A stretch of DNA of 64,000 nucleotides from assembly GCF_029867415.1 (NCBI RefSeq), contig NW_026705580.1, forward strand, positions 27,501-91,500, read 5' to 3'. The position numbers were made by a program, and so were the translations under genes. The DNA comes from Vicia villosa (lineage: Eukaryota; Streptophyta; Magnoliopsida; Fabales; Fabaceae). Shown piece by piece: positions 59,106 to 64,000 of the stretch; position 1 is the stretch's first letter; each line of letters begins with the position of its first letter. Below the pieces are notes generated by a model, which was not told where the DNA came from, made no database searches, and saw only the letters and a program-made list of their open reading frames with translations.

Positions 59106-60701
59106 GGTTTATGACATGTAGGTTTTATTCTCATGAATTAGTATTATTATTAAGGTTTTATTCTCATGAATTATTATTATTATTTATTATTATTATTAGG
59201 TTTGTATAATTAAGGTTTTATTCTCATGATGACACGTGGTTTAGATTGTTGTAAGGATGACATGTGGCTAGGGTTGCCATCATGACATCTTTACATTTAT
59301 ATTAAGTAGATACTTACATCTCTGCGGAATTAAAACATTACACCCATAAAATAATAATCTAACTACAATTATATTAATAAAATAGAATTTTTATTGATGT
59401 ATATATTAGAGTTAAAGATCTTTACTTATGTGGCTACATGAACGATCATTTCATAAAACTCCCAAGCAAGCAACAATGATGCAACACAAATTTAAGATAT
59501 TCCCCTGATTCAAATCATCCAATAAAATTGAAGAGCACAACCAACGATTTGTATGTAGAACACTTTGATAATGCAATATCAAAGATATATATACACAATG
59601 ATAATTAACAGTATGATGACTAGTTAAATTATTAATTAAAATTTATATTAATACAATAAATAAGTAATCATAATAATGAAAGAATATGAGTTACAGAATA
59701 TTAAAAAATGTAATTCATAGGTTAAGAATATGAGTTACACTATATTTATTTATTGTGTCAAAAGCTTGTAGTAATAATCTAATAAACTACAACAAAAAAA
59801 ATAATAATGTAATAGTTTGAGCTATGTGTTTTTCCTCAATAAATAATAAATTAAAAATGTTTTAATAAATGCATTTCTACTATGATAAATTATGAATATA
59901 ATATTTTATTTTAACAATAAACTATAAAATTAAATTTATTAAAATAAAAAAAAATATTGAAGTAGATAATTTAAATTAGTAAAATTTTACATTAATAGTT
60001 TAATAATATATAAAAAAAAAATTGTAGATTTTAATAAAATCTTATACTGATAATCTAATATATTTTAATAAAAAATAATTTAATAAATTGGACTATAATA
60101 TTTTTCTATATAAATTATAAAATTTAAAATGTTTTAATAAATGAATTTGTACTATAATAAACTATGAATTGAATTTTTAAAAATAAATTTAAATTTGAAA
60201 TTATATTTATTAAATTTAAAAAATTTCTTATAACTCTTTTATAATTCATTTATCATGTAACGTTCAGGAAATTAATAGTTTATTAATCTTTTAATTATGT
60301 AAGTTTCACGAATTAAAGGTATTGAAATTTTTTGAAATGGATATATATTTAATATATTTTGTATATATTTTTTATTACTTATCTATTATAAAATATTTAT
60401 ATAAAGGATCTTAACACAAATATTTATGAGTATAAAAATGTGACTACTAAAACAATATTAAATTTAATATTTTAATATATTATTTAAATTTAAATTTGAA
60501 CTGTAGAAGAGAGCGATTTAATAAAATTTTACATTAGTCGTTTAATAATATTTAAAAATACAATTATAGATTTTAATAAAATCTTGTACTAATAATCTAA
60601 TAAATTTTAATAAAAAATAATTTTATATCTTGGCATATTATATTTTTCTTTATAATTTATAAAATTCAAAATGTTTTGAAATAGATTTATATTTAATATA
60701 T

Positions 60702-60776
<75 letters not shown>

Positions 60777-61470
60777 TCTCTATCATAAATTATTTATATA
60801 AAGGACTGTATCTTATAAATTTATGAGTATAAAAATGTGACTACTAAAACTATATTAAATTTAATATTTAATTTATAATTTAAAATTTTAATGTATTATT
60901 TAAATTTAAATTTGAAATGTAGAGAGAGCTATTTAATAAAGTTTTACATTAATAGTTTAATAATATTTAAAAATACAATTGTAGATTTTAATAAAATCTT
61001 GTACTAATAATCTAATAAATTTTAATAAAAAATAATTTTATATCATGGCATATTTGATTTTGATTTATAAGTTATGAAATTCAAAATGTTCTGATAAATG
61101 CATTTGTACTATAATAAACTATGAATTGAATTTTTAAAATATATATTTAACTATGACATTATATTTATTAAATTTTAAAAAGATTCTCATAACTCATTTA
61201 TCATTTAACGTTTAAGAAATTAATAGTTTAGTAATATTTTTATTAAGTAACTTCCGTGAATTAAAGGTATTGAAATATTAATGTAGTAATCTTTTTATTA
61301 TGTAACTTCCATGAATTAAATGTATTGAAATAGATTTATATTTAGTATGTTTTGTATATATAGTTTACTTTTTATTACTTCTCTATTATAAATTATAATT
61401 TATATAAAGAATCTTAACACATAAATTTATGAGTATAAAAATGGGACTACTGAAACTATATTAAGTTTAA
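58930..61470. repeat. AT-rich region with (TTA)n runs and dispersed repeats
   Basis: (TTA)n runs lie at 58995-59030, 59070-59105 and 59165-59195, alternating with the phrase AAGGTTTTATTCTCATGA (three copies). A block built on TTTTACATTAATAGTTTAA and AATAAAATCTTGTACTAA recurs near 59980, 60520 and 60940. (AT)n fills 60706-60772. No gene is visible. Confidence 0.6.
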
Positions 61471-61690
61471 GGTTAAATAAGTTTTTGGTCCCTCTAAATA
61501 TTTCAAATTTCGTTTTTACTCCCTCAAAAAATTTCCTTCAAAGAATGGTCCTCCTAAAATTTTTCATCTAATTTTTAGTCCCTCTTGTCAACCTCCGTTA
61601 ACAGAAGCTGATGTGGCATGCCACATGGCAATGCCAGCATGGTCAGATGCTGACGTCGCATGCCATGTAGCTAAAGTCAACATGATGCTT
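61471..61690 (+). mobile_element. MULE-like terminal sequence (single end)
   Basis: GGTTAAATAAGTTTTTGGTC followed by CCCTCTAAAT and further 'TTTTAGTCCCTC' phrases, then nested CATGCCACATGG/GGCATG inverted repeats. This is a very common type of transposon end in plant genomes. No matching inverted end is present in the remaining 2.3 kb, so it is a truncated copy or the element extends elsewhere. Confidence 0.45.
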
Positions 61691-62320
61691 GAGCCCATAA
61701 AAATTCATAGCTAATCCGTAGCTAAAATCGTAGCTAATCTCTAGCAAAATTTCTGGTTATGAAAAATACAATTTGTTCATATGGAAACAAGCAACATTTT
61801 CAGGGTGGAAATTGTCAATCTCCTACTCTTAGCACTATCTCAAATCAATCAAATATTCGTGCAATTAAAATGATTCTTGAGAGTCAAAATATCATAAAAC
61901 TTGGGTTGAACCTTCAAAACCACCATTGAAGCGCAATGTGAACATGGTTGTCACAGTAATGTTAAGGGAGATTCAAATAACTCAAAACCTACAAGGCAGC
62001 CAAAGAAATCTGATGAGATTTAAGTAAAATAGTGATATTTAAGTAAAATAAATTTACAACCTTTAATACTTTTGTTGCTTCAGTGTAATATGAAATTTGT
62101 AAAGTGGGTTACTTTTTAAATAAGATTGCTTTAGCATGGAAACTATTTTCTTTTGATTTGAACTTTGTGGATTGTAAAATAGATTATTCTATGAAATTTG
62201 TAAAGACTGTAATGAGATATGACATAGTCTTTACCATCTTACCTAAAGGGAAGATTTTTATCCTCATTGACACTTTGAAACCTGATAAAAGAACTATGAC
62301 CTTCTAAGCATAAGATGCCT
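61691..62320. other. Unassigned stretch with a possible short coding remnant
   Basis: A plus-strand frame at 61916-62023 looks protein-like (CEHGCHSNVKGDSNNSKPTR, then QPKKSDEI and stop), and an earlier frame near 61768-61890 contains NKQHFQGGNCQSPTLSTISN. They may be parts of one broken gene. I do not recognise the family. Confidence 0.25.
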
Positions 62321-62660
62321 CACTACTAGAAATACTCGATTTACCTGCGGAATTTCCTGGGGAAAATATTCCGCAGAAATACCTGCGGATTTTCCTGGGA
62401 ATTTCATCCTAAAATAAAATTTTCTGCGGAATAAAAGTTGGCAGAAAATTCCACAGGAATACCTGCGGATTTTTCTGCGGAATTTATATTTCAAAGAAAA
62501 TATCTCACTACACTTCACAATCCGCAGGTAATTTCGCAGGAAACTTTCCTGCGGAATTTACTGCGAGTATTTATCATAACAAAACCAAACTATAATACAA
62601 AATCCGCAGGTAACTCCGCAGGAAGTTTTCCTGCGGATTTTGCTGCGAATATTTATTTTA
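62321..62660 (+). mobile_element. Left end of a second CACTA family
   Basis: CACTACTAGAAATA opens the element and is followed by subterminal repeats of CTGCGGAATTTCC-type sequence in both orientations to about 62655. This differs from the GCGACGTG repeats of the 43541 element. No right end (TAGTAGTG) lies in the window, so it is truncated or continues past 64000. Confidence 0.65.
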
Positions 62661-63342
62661 ATTATTATTTTTTATTTTTCTAATTTTTTTATATTATTTT
62701 TTATTTAGTTTAATTTTAATTTTTAATCCTTATTTTTTCTATGTTAGTAATTATTTTTATAATGTATTTGAATTAATTTTTAATTTTAATTTCAATCTTA
62801 GTTTTTAATAATTGATATATTTATTGTTGAAAATTTTCATTTTTTAATTTTATTAATTACTTAAACATTTCTCATATTGGAATTGAACCTATTATGTAAC
62901 TCATATTGGACCAAAGAATCTATATAAGGAAGACAATATCTTAAATTAATATTTCCCAAAAATTTAATACATCTAAATGATTTCTAAAAATAATAGTAAT
63001 TTCTTTAAAGTTTAATAAAAGCTAGTTTTTAAAATTTAATGTTATTCTTCAATTTATATTTTAATAAATGCTATGATAATTTTGAATAATAAAAATAAAA
63101 AATATATATAAAATTGAAAATAAAAATCTGATAAAATTTATAGAATAGGAATTGAACCTACTATGTGTCATATATTGGACCAAATAATCAACTATTAAAA
63201 AAATAATTACTGAAATGAATATTATATATACTTTATTAATTTCTCTTTTAATATATTTTTAAATTATTTCTAAATTTTAAATTTAATCTCATTATCAGTT
63301 ATACATTTTGAGTTATAGAAAATTATACATGTTCAATTGTTA

Positions 63343-63402
<60 letters not shown>

Positions 63403-63480
63403 AAGTTTTAATCCTACTACTCTAATAATAATATTGTTAAAATATCAAATTATATATAGGATTTTAAATTTATAAATTTT
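62661..63480. other. AT-rich stretch with (TTA)n microsatellite
   Basis: AT-rich, no gene seen. The phrase ATTGGAATTGAACCTA...ATGT is present twice (62877 and 63149). A (TTA)n run of about 60 bp occupies 63342-63401. It may be interior to the CACTA element that starts at 62321. Confidence 0.5.
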
Positions 63481-63921
63481 ATATAGAAAGAAAAATCTAA
63501 TCGTGTTTCAATCTGAAGCTCTGTTTCTCTCTTCTCTCGTCGTGAATCGCCTCCATCCACATGAAGGTTGCACTGAATCTCTCTCTATCCACCCTCGCGA
63601 GTCCTCCCGTCGAATGCTCCTGCATCTTCGTGTATCATTGCCGTTTTGGTTCGAGTTTGGAGGTTTCAACTCAGTTTAGAGTTTGGATTCGAGCAGCTTT
63701 TTCACAGGTTTGTTTTGATTTCAAATCGAGTTTTGTTTCAGTTCAGAATTGGTTGCATTTTGGAATTCTGGCATTTTTATGGTTTCGACTCAATTACGGG
63801 TTCTATTACTGGGTTCTATTACAGTTTGATTGTGATTCGATTTTGGTGAAGAGTTTGAATTAAAATTAACACGAGTATACAACTTCATAAACCTAAATTG
63901 GATGAGCACTTACCGTTTGAA
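63481..63921 (+). other. Possible 5' leader of the downstream frame
   Basis: Composition changes from AT-rich to mixed with CT-rich runs (CTCTGTTTCTCTCTTCTCTC), typical of a plant 5' untranslated region. A TTTCACAG splice-acceptor-like site lies near 63708. A 100-residue frame at 63561-63863 has no domain I recognise. Confidence 0.3.
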
Positions 63922-64000
63922 ATGAAGAAAAATGCGGATTTTGTTCTCGCTCGCAAAGTGTTCGATGAAATGTCCCAATCGGATTGTTTCTTCGCTTTGT
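63922..64000 (+). CDS. PPR-like protein, N-terminal start (runs off edge)
   Basis: From ATG 63922 the frame is MKKNADFVLARKVFDEM then SQSDCFFAL to the window end. ARKVFDEM is the hallmark of the helix A/B part of plant pentatricopeptide-repeat motifs, which bind organellar RNA. The frame is open upstream to a TGA near 63853, so the true start could be earlier or in an upstream exon. Only about 26 residues are visible, so it could be a real gene, a fragment, or captured sequence in the CACTA element at 62321. Confidence 0.45.
   Translation, partial: MKKNADFVLARKVFDEMSQSDCFFAL

Overview
This window is intergenic plant DNA built almost entirely from transposable elements. It is AT-rich and carries Ty3/gypsy, Ty1/copia, CACTA and Mutator-like elements, with scraps of host genes. 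The very large LTRs, the Ogre-type tRNA-Arg primer site and the LTR sequence styles suggest a large-genome legume (vetch/pea/clover side). That assignment is inference. No intact host gene is visible.

Positions 1-42844 are a four-level nest. (1) The oldest layer, G2, is a minus-strand Ty3/gypsy element; its 5' LTR is 40422-42844 and its leader and interior run back through 40367-40421 and 1-2499 and off the left edge. (2) G1, a minus-strand gypsy-type element without recognisable pol, entered G2. It has LTRs at 2505-4723 and 7819-8257 plus 38721-40361, and a perfect 5-bp target duplication AAAGG at 2500-2504 and 40362-40366. (3) A roughly 9.7-kb minus-strand Ty1/copia element (SIRE/Maximus-like), 8258-38706, entered the right LTR of G1. 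(4) A plus-strand Ogre-like non-autonomous element entered the copia integrase. It is now LTR-interior-LTR-interior-LTR (13794-34541), with an exact 8631-bp repeat period and a single target duplication AATAG outside the array.

Positions 42845-58320 hold DNA-transposon material in AT-rich repeats. There is a full-length CACTA element (43541-50743, TSD TGT) with decayed TNP2-like and TNPA-like genes. Next comes a truncated MULE copy fused to a gypsy fragment (G3, gag plus 5' LTR), then a second copy of the CACTA 3' end, then a complete Pack-MULE (55763-57696, 9-bp TSD) carrying three pieces of the host fucokinase/GDP-fucose pyrophosphorylase gene. About 1.56 kb (50350-51909) is duplicated at 54845-56401.

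Positions 58320-64000 are AT-rich, with a heavy-metal-associated-domain-like exon fragment, microsatellites, a MULE-like terminus, the left end of a different CACTA family (62321 on) and, at the right edge, the start of a PPR-like reading frame.

The observations most worth follow-up are the three-LTR array, spaced dyad motifs at matching places in three gypsy LTRs, a tRNA-like module in the Ogre-like LTR, CACTA subterminal dyads repeated inside an intron of its own transposase gene, and the FKGP-bearing Pack-MULE. Identities are by-eye estimates; no alignment was run.
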